A program made the position numbers and the translations under genes. Positions 29,037 through 38,190 of a stretch of DNA of 64,000 nucleotides are shown here, one piece after another. The notes under the pieces were generated by a model, which searched no databases, had not been told where the DNA came from, and saw only the letters and a list, made by a program, of their open reading frames with translations. Source of the DNA: Chitinibacter fontanus (GTDB taxonomy: Bacteria; Pseudomonadota; Gammaproteobacteria; Burkholderiales; Chitinibacteraceae); NCBI RefSeq assembly GCF_013423785.1, contig NZ_CP058952.1, positions 434,001-498,000 on the forward strand. The letters run 5' to 3'. Position 1 is the first letter of the stretch; each line of letters opens with the position of its first letter.

Positions 29037-29807
29037 TTAGGCGCGAACCAATTGGTCGAGCACAAAAATCGGCCGGCCTTGCGAGCAAGCTTCCACCCGG
29101 CCATGAATGCCATACACCTGCGCCAGCAGCGCGGGGCTCAGCACCGAGAGCGGCGGGCCATCGGCCACACACTGGCCGCCATCCAGCACAATCAGCCGCT
29201 CGCAGCAGCGCAGCGCCAGATTCAGATCGTGCAGCGCCAAGAGCGCAATGCTGCCGCGCTCGCGGGCGTCGTTGCGGATCGCTTCCACCAACGCCAGCTG
29301 CCAGTGCAAATCCAACGCGCTATTGGGCTCATCCAGCAACAGCAAAGCCGGCTGGCGCGCCAGCAATTGCGCCAGCGCCACCATTTGCCGTTGTCCGCCC
29401 GACAAAGTAGCCAGTGGCCGCATGGCCAGCGGGGTGAGCTGCAAGCTGGCCAGATAATGCTCGATGCGCGCTTCGGCCTCGGCGCGGCTGAGGCCGCCGG
29501 TGAGCAAACCGCCCAGCAGTAACTCATACACCGTCAGCCCCGCCGCTTGCGGCAGGGTTTGCGGCAATAAGCCCACCAGTCGGCTGCGCGCCACCGGGCT
29601 TAGCGCGGCCAGCGGCTGGCCATGCAGGCTCAGCTGCCCGCGGGCGGGCAAGAGGCCGGCAATGGCGTGAATCAGCGTGGATTTGCCCGCGCCATTGGGG
29701 CCGATCAGTGCGGTAACACTACCGGCCGGCAAGGGCGCCAGATCTAAGCCATCAATAATGCGGGTATACCCACGGATAACCTGTAAATCATTGATCTGCA
29801 GACTCAT
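29037..29807 (-). CDS. Iron-chelate/heme ABC transporter ATP-binding protein
   Basis: FecE/HmuV-type ATPase of 256 residues driving import through the neighbouring permease. Walker A GPNGAGKST is near 37-45, the signature LSGGQRQ near 137-143 and Walker B LLLLDEP near 157-163, with the H-loop in LALHDLNLA. The gene starts 3 bases downstream of the permease stop codon. The GC content of this operon is higher than in surrounding regions, visible in runs of GCC/CTG codons. Confidence 0.93.
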   Translation of the reverse strand: MSLQINDLQVIRGYTRIIDGLDLAPLPAGSVTALIGPNGAGKSTLIHAIAGLLPARGQLSLHGQPLAALSPVARSRLVGLLPQTLPQAAGLTVYELLLGGLLTGGLSRAEAEARIEHYLASLQLTPLAMRPLATLSGGQRQMVALAQLLARQPALLLLDEPNSALDLHWQLALVEAIRNDARERGSIALLALHDLNLALRCCERLIVLDGGQCVADGPPLSVLSPALLAQVYGIHGRVEACSQGRPIFVLDQLVRA

Positions 29808-29810
29808 ACC

Positions 29811-30899
29811 CTAGGCCCTCCGCCGTAAAATCAGCGCAATCAAAACCGGCACGCCCACCAGCGCGGTAACGATGCCGATCGGGATCACCAAGCCTGGCAC
29901 CAGCGCCTTGCTGGCTAGCGACGCCAGCGACAGCATCAGCGCACCACACAGCACACTGGCCGGCAAAAAGTAGCGATGCTGCTCGCCGACCAAGAGGCGG
30001 GCAATGTGCGGCCCCACCAGCCCCACAAAGCCAATCGTGCCCACAAAAGCCAGCGCCACGGCGGTGAGCAGACTCACCTCCAGCAGCACGCGCCAGCTCA
30101 GCTTATCCACCTGCACCCCCAGGCTCGCCGCTTGCAGCGGGCCGCTGCGCAGCAGCGTTAGCGCCCAGGCACGGCGCATCGCGCTAATCAGCCCCAAGAG
30201 CAGCGCCACCGCCACAATCAGCACATGGGTGAGCGTGGCGCGGCCCAGATTGCCCATCGACCAGAACACAATCTGCTCCAGCGCATTGGCATCAGCCAGA
30301 AATTGCAGCAGCCACACCAAGGCTTCCAGCGCGAACAACAGCGCAATCCCAAACAGCACCAGCGTATCGCTGCCGCCGCCATGCGCGCGGCTGAGCAGCA
30401 AGATCAGCCCGGTGGAGCCCAGCGCCAGCACAAAAGCCCCCACCGGCAGCAAGATTTCATGCGGCAGCACCAGCGGCAAATGATGCTCAAACACGATCAC
30501 CAGCGAGGCGCCCAAGGTGGCCGCCGCCGCGACGCCTAGCGTAAACGGGCTGGCCAGCGGGTTATTCAGCACAGTCTGCAGCTGCGCGCCCCCCAATCCC
30601 AGCGCGCCGCCCACCACCAGCGCCATCAGCGCATAAGGTAGGCGCACATCAAAGATCACCACGCGCAAGCTGGCATCCAGCCCGCTGGGATCAAACAGCC
30701 CCGCCAGCACGGTGGCCAGCGGATAGCGCGCGCTGCCGGTGGCCAGATCAGCCGCCAAACTGAGCAGCAAAGCCGCGCCCAGCCCCAGCAGGCAGAGCCA
30801 GCGCCAGTGATTTTGCCGCCGATACAGGCGGGCTAATTCCCCCGGACCGGCCCCCGCACCGGCCCCAGCCGCAGCGATTTGGGCAGTTTCGGCCTTCAT
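29811..30899 (-). CDS. FecCD-family iron ABC transporter permease
   Basis: A 362-residue polytopic inner-membrane permease of the BtuC/FecCD family. Characteristic segments are RLPYALMALVVGGALGLGGAQLQTVLNNPLASP near 85-120 (as several motifs), the GFVGLVGPHIAR coupling loop near 285, and the C-terminal hydrophobic helix. About 9-10 membrane helices are expected. The ATG overlaps the upstream binding-protein stop by four bases, indicating coupled translation. An Ala/Gly-rich N-terminal tail (AAAGAGAGAGPGE) precedes the first helix, which is atypical but cytoplasmic. Substrate could be a ferric siderophore or heme. Confidence 0.92.
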   Translation of the reverse strand: MKAETAQIAAAGAGAGAGPGELARLYRRQNHWRWLCLLGLGAALLLSLAADLATGSARYPLATVLAGLFDPSGLDASLRVVIFDVRLPYALMALVVGGALGLGGAQLQTVLNNPLASPFTLGVAAAATLGASLVIVFEHHLPLVLPHEILLPVGAFVLALGSTGLILLLSRAHGGGSDTLVLFGIALLFALEALVWLLQFLADANALEQIVFWSMGNLGRATLTHVLIVAVALLLGLISAMRRAWALTLLRSGPLQAASLGVQVDKLSWRVLLEVSLLTAVALAFVGTIGFVGLVGPHIARLLVGEQHRYFLPASVLCGALMLSLASLASKALVPGLVIPIGIVTALVGVPVLIALILRRRA

Positions 30900-32047
30900 T
30901 GGCCGACCTCAATCCAGTAGGTGCCGGCCAGTGGCACTGGCTGAAAGCGCTGGAAGAAGGTTTGCAAGGTGGCCTGCGGGTTTAGCTGGGCAAATTCGGC
31001 CGGATACAGCCATTTGGCCAGCACTTGCACCGCCACGACATTGGCGGCGCTGTAATTAAAGTGATGCGAAATCGCATACGCACGGCCTGTTTGCACGGCT
31101 TTGAGCTGGGCAAAACCCGGGCGCGTCAGCGCATGGCGCAAGCTGGCCTGCGCGGTGGCGCGATCAATGCCGGCGCCCAGCGCAATGCGGGGGCTATTGC
31201 GATCGCGGGCGGTGATCGGGTTGCCAATGCCGGTGCCGATATACACTTCGGGCTGGCTTTGCAGCAAAAATTCGAGGCTGACCGTGCCGTAGGCGCCCGG
31301 CACCAGCGGATCTGCGATATTGGCGCCCCCGGCAGCGCTAACAAAGGTGCCGAGCATGCCGTGCGTGAGCGTTTCGCAGCAGCTATTGCCCAGCCCAACG
31401 CGGCTTTCCAGGAACATCGGTGTTTTACGTTTCACCTTAGCGAGCCCCGCGCTCACTTTGGCCATTTCACTGCGATAAAACTCGAGGTATTGCTCAGCGG
31501 CCTTTTGTTTACCGAGCACCTGACCCAATACCCTGATGCTGGCCTCGGTGTTTTTGAGCGGATCTTTGGTGAAATCCACATACACCACCGTCACGCCGGC
31601 CTTGCTTAGCCGCTGCAAAGTAGCGGTGTCTTTCACATCTGGGCCATGGCCGCGCAGGCTAAAGATCGCCAACTGCGGCTGCAGGGCAATGGCTTCTTCC
31701 ACGCTAAAGCTTTGGCTGGAGCGCCCCAGGCGCTCGATCTGATCGAGCTTGGGATACACCTGCCGGTATTGGGCGTAGCTGCCCGGGTCGAGCTGCTCGA
31801 AATCGCCCAGCATGCCCACCACGCGCTGCGCGGGTAGCTCGCGATCCATAATCGCCAAACTCGGCAGCATGCGGCCTTCGCCGACGATAATCCGCTCGAT
31901 CTTGGCCGGGATTTCCACCGTGCGCCCGGCCAGATCGGTCACACTGGCGGCCCAGGCGCTCACGCTGAGGCTACTTAACAGACAACCCACCAGCACGGCG
32001 GGACGAAACAGCGAGATCTTCCACTCCGACATCTTGTATTCCGACAT
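30896..32047 (-). CDS. Periplasmic iron-chelate/heme-binding protein of the ABC transporter
   Basis: A FecB/BtuF-like substrate-binding protein of 383 residues from the ATG at 32047, which has AGGAA 7 bases upstream. A signal peptide (hydrophobic SLFRPAVLVGCLLSSLSVSAWAA, in pieces) is followed by the usual mature start VTDLAGRTVEIPAKIERI. The binding helix region and the C-terminal lobe follow. The first ten residues, MSEYKMSEWK, come from an imperfect 15-base tandem repeat that duplicates the start codon. It lies 69 bases after the TonB receptor and probably delivers the same ligand to the FecCD permease. Confidence 0.9.
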   Translation of the reverse strand: MSEYKMSEWKISLFRPAVLVGCLLSSLSVSAWAASVTDLAGRTVEIPAKIERIIVGEGRMLPSLAIMDRELPAQRVVGMLGDFEQLDPGSYAQYRQVYPKLDQIERLGRSSQSFSVEEAIALQPQLAIFSLRGHGPDVKDTATLQRLSKAGVTVVYVDFTKDPLKNTEASIRVLGQVLGKQKAAEQYLEFYRSEMAKVSAGLAKVKRKTPMFLESRVGLGNSCCETLTHGMLGTFVSAAGGANIADPLVPGAYGTVSLEFLLQSQPEVYIGTGIGNPITARDRNSPRIALGAGIDRATAQASLRHALTRPGFAQLKAVQTGRAYAISHHFNYSAANVVAVQVLAKWLYPAEFAQLNPQATLQTFFQRFQPVPLAGTYWIEVGQ

Positions 32048-32116
32048 TTTGCATTCCTTTAGCAAAACGCCAGCGCCACCGGGCAGGCCGGTGGCGCAAG
32101 CAAACTTAAAAAATCA

Positions 32117-34093
32117 TCAGAACTGCCAGCTGGCTTCCAGCCGCACATCGCGGCCCGGCTCCGGATAGCCCAGCACCTTGCCTTGCCAACCGTTGTAGGC
32201 GTAGGTGGCCTGATCGTAGTAATGCTTGTCGAACAGGTTTTTCACGGTCAGATTCAAGCGCAGCGTGTCTTTCGCCAGTGGCCGCCATGTGATGTAGAGA
32301 TCGTGCACGCCATAGCCAGCCTTGGTTTGCTCGGCCTTACCGCCCACCGGCAGGTAATCCAGCGCCTCAACATAGCGACCCATCCAGCCCAGCTCGAGTC
32401 GCTGCGCTGGCAGGCGGTAGCCCACTTTGCTGACCCAAGTGCGGCCGGTGCTGGTACCGAGGCCCAGATCGCCATCGTTAAATTTGCGGCCATCCAGCTC
32501 GGGGCGGCTGTCAGCCACACTGAGACCAAATTGCCAATCGCTCAGCTGGTATTGCGCGCTGAGCTCATAGCCATCGATGGTGGCGCGGCCCAGATTGCCG
32601 CGGCAGCCGCCTTTGGCGCTGGCGCAGCTAAAGGTGGTGATGTAGTTATCAATAATCTGGCGATACACATTCCCGGCCAGGCTTAGGCCACCTTGCTGAT
32701 AGCTAAAGCCCAGCTCGGTGTTATGCGCGCTTTCAGCCTCGATGTTGGGCTGGTTTTTCCACTGGGCAATATCGAGTATAAAGGCTTCTTTCAGCCCCAC
32801 CCCGCGCAAGGCCTTGGCATAACCGGCGCGCAGCTGCAGCGCATTGGTGGCCTGCCAGCGCACGCCAGCACTGGGGCTTACACCGTCGCTGGTGTAGTTT
32901 TGGCGGTGGTTATCGGTGTAGCTGTAATCGTCATAGCGCAGGCCGGCGGTGAAAGTGAGGCTAGCCCAATTCGCCTCGCCTTCCACAAAACCTCCCCATA
33001 CGCGCATCGATTCGCTGCCCGTACCGGTGAGGCCATACGGATTGGCAATGCGATTGGCGGCGGATTTTTCTTCGCGCCAGTTCAGCCCGTATTTAAGCAG
33101 ATGCTCGCCCAGTGCTTGCTTGAGCATTAGATCGGCACCTTGCGTTGTCAGGCTTTCGCCCCAGCTGCGGCCTTTTTTATTGGTGCGCTCGCTCTCGACT
33201 TCCGAGCGATACAGCGTGGCATTGGCGGCGTCGATCCAGCCTAACTGCTGGCCACTGTAATTAAGCGTGGCCGTATCGCGAGCCAGACTTTGCGGGATTG
33301 GGTCGTTCGGCAAGACCGGATGAGCAAAGCCAATCATATTGGCCCGCGCGGTGCGCACGCCTTCGTCGCTACTGCGCTGAAAACTGGCGCTCAGGCGCTG
33401 CTGGGGGGTGAGCTGCAGCCCCACTTTAGCCAGATAATTGGCCTGCTCGGTGCCCGAATTGGCTATCGTTTGCCCATTGCCGGCCTGATAGTCATCGGTA
33501 CGCATGGTGGTGGCGGCAAGCAGTGCATCCAGATTACCGGCCTGGCCATACACATTGGCGCTGCTGCGCCAGCCCTCATTGCTAAAGACGCTGCCGGTGA
33601 CGCTACCGCCGATGGTTTGCCCGGGGCGCAAGAGATCGCGCGCCGACACGGTTTGATAGCGAATCGCCCCGCCCAATGCGCCGGGCCCCGCGCTGGCTGC
33701 GGCCGTGCCTTTTTCGACTTCCACTTGCTTGATCAACTGGGGGTCAAGAATCAGTGCCGTCTGGTGGTGATACACCTTGCTGTTAATCTGCGCACCATCC
33801 ACGCTCAGATTCAGCAGCGATTCTTCCATGCTGCGGATATACATTTTCTGGGCAATCGGGTTGCCACCGCCGCCGATATTGATCTCGGCATCTGACTGAA
33901 ACACATCGCTAAGATTCTGGGCTTGCTGATCCAGCAGGGTTTGCCGCTGCAAGGTGTCATCCTGCGTCGGCGTGCTGGCGGTGACTTCCAGCGTGGGTAG
34001 CTCTGTTAGCTCTTGCGCGACCGCTGGCGCACTCAAACACAGTGGCAACAGCACAGCTAAAACTCGCACCGGATACGGTGGTTTTTGCGTCAT
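32117..34093 (-). CDS. TonB-dependent outer-membrane receptor
   Basis: A 658-residue receptor with a signal peptide ending near APAVAQ, a plug domain (TLEVTAS, then VEKGTAAASAGPGALGGAIRY) and a 22-strand barrel ending in LEASWQF with the terminal Phe. The barrel segment KALRGVGLKEAF...QPNIEAE resembles the FRAP...NPNL region of heme receptors but is degenerate. The substrate is therefore an iron chelate or heme, unresolved. It heads the minus-strand uptake operon, with a Fur-like box and an AraC regulator gene divergently upstream. Expression is probably iron-repressed. Confidence 0.93.
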   Translation of the reverse strand: MTQKPPYPVRVLAVLLPLCLSAPAVAQELTELPTLEVTASTPTQDDTLQRQTLLDQQAQNLSDVFQSDAEINIGGGGNPIAQKMYIRSMEESLLNLSVDGAQINSKVYHHQTALILDPQLIKQVEVEKGTAAASAGPGALGGAIRYQTVSARDLLRPGQTIGGSVTGSVFSNEGWRSSANVYGQAGNLDALLAATTMRTDDYQAGNGQTIANSGTEQANYLAKVGLQLTPQQRLSASFQRSSDEGVRTARANMIGFAHPVLPNDPIPQSLARDTATLNYSGQQLGWIDAANATLYRSEVESERTNKKGRSWGESLTTQGADLMLKQALGEHLLKYGLNWREEKSAANRIANPYGLTGTGSESMRVWGGFVEGEANWASLTFTAGLRYDDYSYTDNHRQNYTSDGVSPSAGVRWQATNALQLRAGYAKALRGVGLKEAFILDIAQWKNQPNIEAESAHNTELGFSYQQGGLSLAGNVYRQIIDNYITTFSCASAKGGCRGNLGRATIDGYELSAQYQLSDWQFGLSVADSRPELDGRKFNDGDLGLGTSTGRTWVSKVGYRLPAQRLELGWMGRYVEALDYLPVGGKAEQTKAGYGVHDLYITWRPLAKDTLRLNLTVKNLFDKHYYDQATYAYNGWQGKVLGYPEPGRDVRLEASWQF

Positions 34094-34145
34094 ATCAAAT
34101 CTTCCTAATTTGTGGCTCTATCTATGGTAAACCCGACTATTAATT

Positions 34146-34164
34146 GAGAATTATTATCATTACA
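34146..34164. promoter_or_regulatory. Fur-like box between TonB receptor and AraC regulator
   Basis: The 19 bases GAGAATTATTATCATTACA agree with the Fur consensus GATAATGATAATCATTATC at 14 of 19 positions by my alignment. The site lies 53 bases upstream of the receptor ATG and 77 bases upstream of the regulator ATG, so it could control both. Confidence 0.7.
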
Positions 34165-34240
34165 ATGATGTCATTGTCGCAGTATCAGCTCGGCAATACT
34201 TTTGCCAGCGACAATTTTTTATTTGCGGAAGCAGCAATTT

Positions 34241-35197
34241 ATGGGAAAACGTGAACCAATTTTGGATGCCAGCGAACTGCAATGGCAGCGGCATGGGCAA
34301 CACTATTCGCTCTGGCAAGCGCAGCATTTAAAGCCTGTACTGCATGGTTTGATGTTTGAGCAGCAGGTGCAACAAGGCTTGTGGCTACACGCTACCGAGG
34401 TGGAGTTTCACCAGCCGCTATGTTCGTCCGGCGAAATTGGCCCGGGGCTAAAAATCATTGTGATGCTGCAGGGGCAAGTTCAAGCGCAATTTGGTGAGAC
34501 GCAACTCCTGCTGGGCGGGCCGCGTGATAATTGCGTTCTGTTACAGCAACAAGATGGAGATGGCAGTGAAATGGCGCGCACGGCTTTTAAGCGCATTGTT
34601 TCGCAGGCAGGACATCAAAGTCAGGTGGTGCTAACTTGCGGCCAAAGCTGGTTACACAGCTGCGGCTTGGATTTAGCCCAGCATGGGCCATTTGCGCGCG
34701 TGCCACGCACTGCGCTGTCGAGCCGCAGTCTGGGAGCCAGCACCACAGTGCTCTCCGCAGCTAAACAACTGCTAAACCATCAGCGTTACGCCACACCACT
34801 GGGCAAGTTAGAGCAAGAAAGCCATGCGCTGGCCTTGCTCGTTGCTGCGCTGAATATCCAGCCACAGCCACAATCGCTCAAACCGCGTGCGCAACAGCGC
34901 ATTGCGCAGCTATTGAATATATTGCATGAAGATTTAGCGAATAACTGGAGCCTAACGCAACTAGCGCAGCAACTAGGCAGTAATCCCACCACCTTACAGC
35001 AGCATTTTCGCCAAAGCACCGGCTACAGTATTGCCGACTATGTACGGCGCCAGCGCTTGCAGCGGGCACATCAGCAATTATCTGAAGGGCTTTCTGCCAC
35101 CGAAGCTGCGCTCAATGCCGGCTATAACTCGCCAGCCAATTTTGCCACGGCATTCAAGCGCCATTTCGGTATTTCTCCGCGCCAGGTCAGCACTTGA
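34241..35197 (+). CDS. AraC-family regulator of the iron-uptake locus (PchR-like)
   Basis: A 318-residue transcription factor. The N-terminal two thirds form a ligand-sensing region in the PchR style (GLWLHATEVEFHQPL, PGLKIIVMLQGQVQAQFG). The C-terminal AraC double helix-turn-helix includes WSLTQLAQQLGSNPTTLQQHF and the end NFATAFKRHFGISPRQV. PchR-type regulators bind ferric siderophore and activate the receptor genes. By position this protein should activate the divergent TonB operon. I chose the ATG at 34241 with GGAAG 9 bases upstream, not the TTG at 34202. The Fur-like box lies in its leader. Confidence 0.9.
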   Translation: MGKREPILDASELQWQRHGQHYSLWQAQHLKPVLHGLMFEQQVQQGLWLHATEVEFHQPLCSSGEIGPGLKIIVMLQGQVQAQFGETQLLLGGPRDNCVLLQQQDGDGSEMARTAFKRIVSQAGHQSQVVLTCGQSWLHSCGLDLAQHGPFARVPRTALSSRSLGASTTVLSAAKQLLNHQRYATPLGKLEQESHALALLVAALNIQPQPQSLKPRAQQRIAQLLNILHEDLANNWSLTQLAQQLGSNPTTLQQHFRQSTGYSIADYVRRQRLQRAHQQLSEGLSATEAALNAGYNSPANFATAFKRHFGISPRQVST

Positions 35198-35301
35198 TAA
35201 CCCGTTGCAACATGATGAGCATGGCACTGAGCTATGCGCCACATCAAGCCAGCGCGATCGGCAATTGGGTATAACAGCGCATTCCCTGTTTTGAGTTTGC
35301 C

Positions 35302-36264
35302 ATGCTCGCGTTCACCGCCACCAGTCACAGTGATCAAGCACGCCGCTATCTATCGTGGATTGATTTATCTAAACAGACCCACGGTGGCCGTGTGCAAAAA
35401 GTATCGGTCACCGCTGGTTTTAGCTGCCCGAATCGTGATGGTAGCAAAGGGATTGGTGGCTGCACATTTTGCAACAATGCAGGCTTTACCCCAGGGTATG
35501 CGCGTGACAATAAGGATGATATTCGCATGCAGCTCGATACCGGGCTGGAGTTCTTGAAACGTCGCTATCCACGCACTGTGCGCTGGGTTGCCTATTTTCA
35601 GGCCTATAGCAATACCTATGGGGAACAGCAGCAATTAATCAAAACCTATCAAACCGCCCTAGCTCACCCCGATATCTCCGGTCTGGTCATTGGCACTAGG
35701 CCCGATTGCGTCTCTAATGAACTGCTTGATTATCTAGCACAGCTATCGCAACACCATCTGATCGAGCTGGAGTTAGGACTTGAATCGACTAATGATGCCG
35801 CGCTGCGCAGAGTAAATCGCGGTCATGATTATGCTTGCAGCGTGGATGCTATTGAGCGCGCGGCTGCACGTGGCTTAAGCGTTAGCGCTCATTTGATGTT
35901 TGGTCTGCCGGGTGAAAGCCGTAGTAGTATGCTCGATGGTGCCAAGCTGCTATCGGCATTACCTCTGGCTTCGCTGAAATTGCATCAGCTTCAGGTCGTC
36001 AAAGGCACCCGCCTAGCCAATGCTTGGCGCAAAAACCCTGCCAGCGTGCCGCTGCTGACGCAGAAAGAATATCTGGAGCTGCTGGCCGATTTTATTGAGC
36101 ATCTCAACCCCAATATTGCGATTCAGCGCGTCGGTAGTGAAGTCCCTCCCTCATTACGCCTTGCGCCCGATTGGTCTTTGCGCCTATCCGAACTCGCGCC
36201 ACTGTTGACCCAAACCTTGCAACAGCGCAATAGCTGGCATGGTCGCTTATGGCAAGCGACTTAG
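35302..36264 (+). CDS. Radical SAM protein of the YhcC/TIGR01212 family
   Basis: A 320-residue radical SAM enzyme. The Fe-S ligands are in SCPNRDGSKGIGGCTFCNN near 42-60, an extended CX(n)CXXC variant typical of TIGR01212. It continues with VAYFQAYSNTYG, GTRPDCV, ELELGLES and AHLMFGLPGES. E. coli YhcC is a homologue of unknown reaction, sometimes linked with gltB. The substrate is unknown. The gene stands between the AraC gene and the convergent kinase (stop codons 4 bases apart), apparently monocistronic. Confidence 0.9.
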   Translation: MLAFTATSHSDQARRYLSWIDLSKQTHGGRVQKVSVTAGFSCPNRDGSKGIGGCTFCNNAGFTPGYARDNKDDIRMQLDTGLEFLKRRYPRTVRWVAYFQAYSNTYGEQQQLIKTYQTALAHPDISGLVIGTRPDCVSNELLDYLAQLSQHHLIELELGLESTNDAALRRVNRGHDYACSVDAIERAAARGLSVSAHLMFGLPGESRSSMLDGAKLLSALPLASLKLHQLQVVKGTRLANAWRKNPASVPLLTQKEYLELLADFIEHLNPNIAIQRVGSEVPPSLRLAPDWSLRLSELAPLLTQTLQQRNSWHGRLWQAT

Positions 36265-36268
36265 CCGA

Positions 36269-37336
36269 TTAGGACGCGCTAGCAGGGAGTTCAATGGTAA
36301 TGAGCAACCCCGCGTCGGCACCATTGTCAGCACGAATCTGCCCGCCGTGGGCTTCGATCACCCGTCGGGCAATCGCCAAACCTAAGCCATAGCCAGCAGG
36401 CGTGTCAGCCTGTGCCGCACGATAAAATGGTTCAAAAATCGCCGCTAGTTCTTGCTGCTGCACACCGGGGCCTTGATCAGCAATGGCAAAATGCCAACTT
36501 GAGCCAAACCTTTGCATCTCTAGTGTCACGCGCGTGTTGGCAGGGCTAAAACGTAAAGCATTGCGTAGAATATTTTCAAATGCCCGCCGTAATAATTCAG
36601 GATTGCCGACCCATTGCAAGGTGGCAAGGGGTGGAAACCAGTAAATGGTTTTTTGCTGAGCCAGCGCCTCAAAATTGGCGTCATCAACCAATTCACTCAA
36701 CAGCGCAATCAGATCAAATGACTCACTATGTTGAGCCGCACCCGCCTCGATACGCGATAAGGTCAATAGCTCACCAATTAATTGATTAATTCGCTCTGAT
36801 TCTCGCTCGATCCGTTCCAGCAAACGCTCCTGCTGCTGTGGTTGCTGCTGTGCCAGCCCAATTGCCAGCTGCAGGCGCGCCAGTGGCGAGCGCAGCTCGT
36901 GCGACACATCGTGCAACAGTCGTCGTTGCCCTTCGAGCAAGGCACGTAACTGATCGGCCATATGATCATAATCGCGTGCCAGATCGGATAACTCATCATG
37001 CCGTCGTGCCAAGCGTGGGCTAACTCGGAGGGACAAATCCCCTTTGGCAGCGGCTTGTACTGCAGCACGTAAATGGCGTACTGGCGTACTTACATACCAA
37101 GCCAACAAAGCCGCAGAAAGTACACTGGCAAGTGCACCTCCCAGCATGGGCTCAATGGGAAAGTGATGTGGCCGAGGTGGTGGCCGTGGCGCATCTGATG
37201 AAGGTGGATGAGCCCAATTGGCGGCAGGCTCGGCCGGTGGACGTGCATGCAGCCAAATCGTACTGCCAACGGCCACAAAGGTAATTAGCTGGGCGAGAAA
37301 AATGAAGCTAAAAAATTTCCAGAACAGGCGCCCCAT
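36269..37336 (-). CDS. cpxA: CpxA-like sensor histidine kinase
   Basis: A 355-residue inner-membrane kinase. TM1 is near 8-28 (FFSFIFLAQLITFVAVGS) and TM2 near 65-83. They enclose only about 35 Pro-rich residues (PPSSDAPRPPPRPHH), much shorter than the periplasmic domain of E. coli CpxA. HAMP, HisKA with LLHDVSHELRSPLARLQ, and HATPase (NILRNALRFS, DQGPGV, GYGLGLAI) follow. The start codon overlaps the regulator's stop in TAATG with GGGAG upstream. Assignment to a Cpx-like system rests on the divergent CpxP/Spy-like gene and a CpxR box, not on the sensor domain. Confidence 0.85.
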   Translation of the reverse strand: MGRLFWKFFSFIFLAQLITFVAVGSTIWLHARPPAEPAANWAHPPSSDAPRPPPRPHHFPIEPMLGGALASVLSAALLAWYVSTPVRHLRAAVQAAAKGDLSLRVSPRLARRHDELSDLARDYDHMADQLRALLEGQRRLLHDVSHELRSPLARLQLAIGLAQQQPQQQERLLERIERESERINQLIGELLTLSRIEAGAAQHSESFDLIALLSELVDDANFEALAQQKTIYWFPPLATLQWVGNPELLRRAFENILRNALRFSPANTRVTLEMQRFGSSWHFAIADQGPGVQQQELAAIFEPFYRAAQADTPAGYGLGLAIARRVIEAHGGQIRADNGADAGLLITIELPASAS

Positions 37337-38022
37337 TATTGCTCCCGAATCAACTGATAGCCTTGCCGAAATACGGTCTGAATGCAGGAGCGGCCATCGG
37401 GCAATAGCCCTAATTTATGCCGAATACTACTCAAGTGCACATCAATGCTGCGATCAAACTTGGCCAACGGGCGACCTAAACCTTGCTGCGAGAGTTGCTC
37501 TTTACTCACGGGGCGCCCAGCAAACTGCGCGAGCACTTCTAATAAACTAAATTCCGTGCTGGTCAGCTCTAGCGCTTGCCCTGCCCAACTCGCACGGCGC
37601 TCCGATGGCCATAATGTTAATTGCCCCACGGTGACTGCCGCCAATTGATCTTTGGCAAAACCTTGGCTGCGCCGCAAAATAGCGCGTATCCGCGCAGCAA
37701 TTTCTCTGGCCGAACTCGGTTTGGGCACGTAATCGTCAGCGCCTAGCTCTAGGCCAATAATTCGGTCAGCATCATCGCCCATGGCGGTGAGTAAAATCAC
37801 GGGTAAATGGCTTAGGCTACGAATCTTGCGCAATGTTTCAATGCCATTCATTTGCGGCATCATCACATCAATCACCGCAATATCAAACTGCCCGCTTAAT
37901 GCTGCTTGCGCGCCGGTCAAACCATCATAAGCTCGCTCGATACTAAAGCCATCTTGAATTAAATATTCGCCCAAGAGCTCAAGCAGCTCAACGTCGTCGT
38001 CCACTAGTAATACACGCGGCAT
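37336..38022 (-). CDS. cpxR: CpxR-like OmpR-family response regulator
   Basis: A receiver domain (LLVDDD at the N terminus, phospho-Asp in IDVMMPQMNG, Lys in YVPKPSS) is joined to an OmpR/PhoB winged helix (SLLEVLAQFAGRPVSKEQL, DVHLSSIRHKLG). This is a DNA-binding regulator partnered with the kinase encoded immediately downstream. I chose the ATG at 38022, giving MPRVLLVDDD and 228 residues. An ATG at 38058 would add 12 residues, and neither start has a clear ribosome-binding site. A CpxR box at 38088-38102 lies upstream, so autoregulation is probable. Confidence 0.88.
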   Translation of the reverse strand: MPRVLLVDDDVELLELLGEYLIQDGFSIERAYDGLTGAQAALSGQFDIAVIDVMMPQMNGIETLRKIRSLSHLPVILLTAMGDDADRIIGLELGADDYVPKPSSAREIAARIRAILRRSQGFAKDQLAAVTVGQLTLWPSERRASWAGQALELTSTEFSLLEVLAQFAGRPVSKEQLSQQGLGRPLAKFDRSIDVHLSSIRHKLGLLPDGRSCIQTVFRQGYQLIREQ

Positions 38023-38087
38023 AGCAAGGTCTGAGTATGAATTAACAATGTGCAGCATAAATGATTTTAGCTGCGCAATAACGGTGA

Positions 38088-38102
38088 TTTACCTGCTTTT
38101 AC
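38088..38102. promoter_or_regulatory. CpxR box in the divergent cpxR / cpxP-like promoter region
   Basis: On the minus strand GTAAA-AGCAG-GTAAA, a perfect match to the E. coli CpxR consensus GTAAA-N5-GTAAA. It lies 66 bases upstream of the chosen cpxR start and 88 bases upstream of the CpxP/Spy-like gene. Confidence 0.8.
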
Positions 38103-38190
38103 ATCTACTTAACGGCCATTAACGCACTGGACGCTCAGAATCAATCTTCGAAAAGCAGGTATTCGCCTGCTTCTGTTCCGGAGTGAAATC

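Noticed and set aside
33290..33895. 201-codon plus-strand frame opposite the TonB receptor
   Set aside because: It is antisense to a clear TonB receptor frame with plug and barrel motifs and has no start signal.
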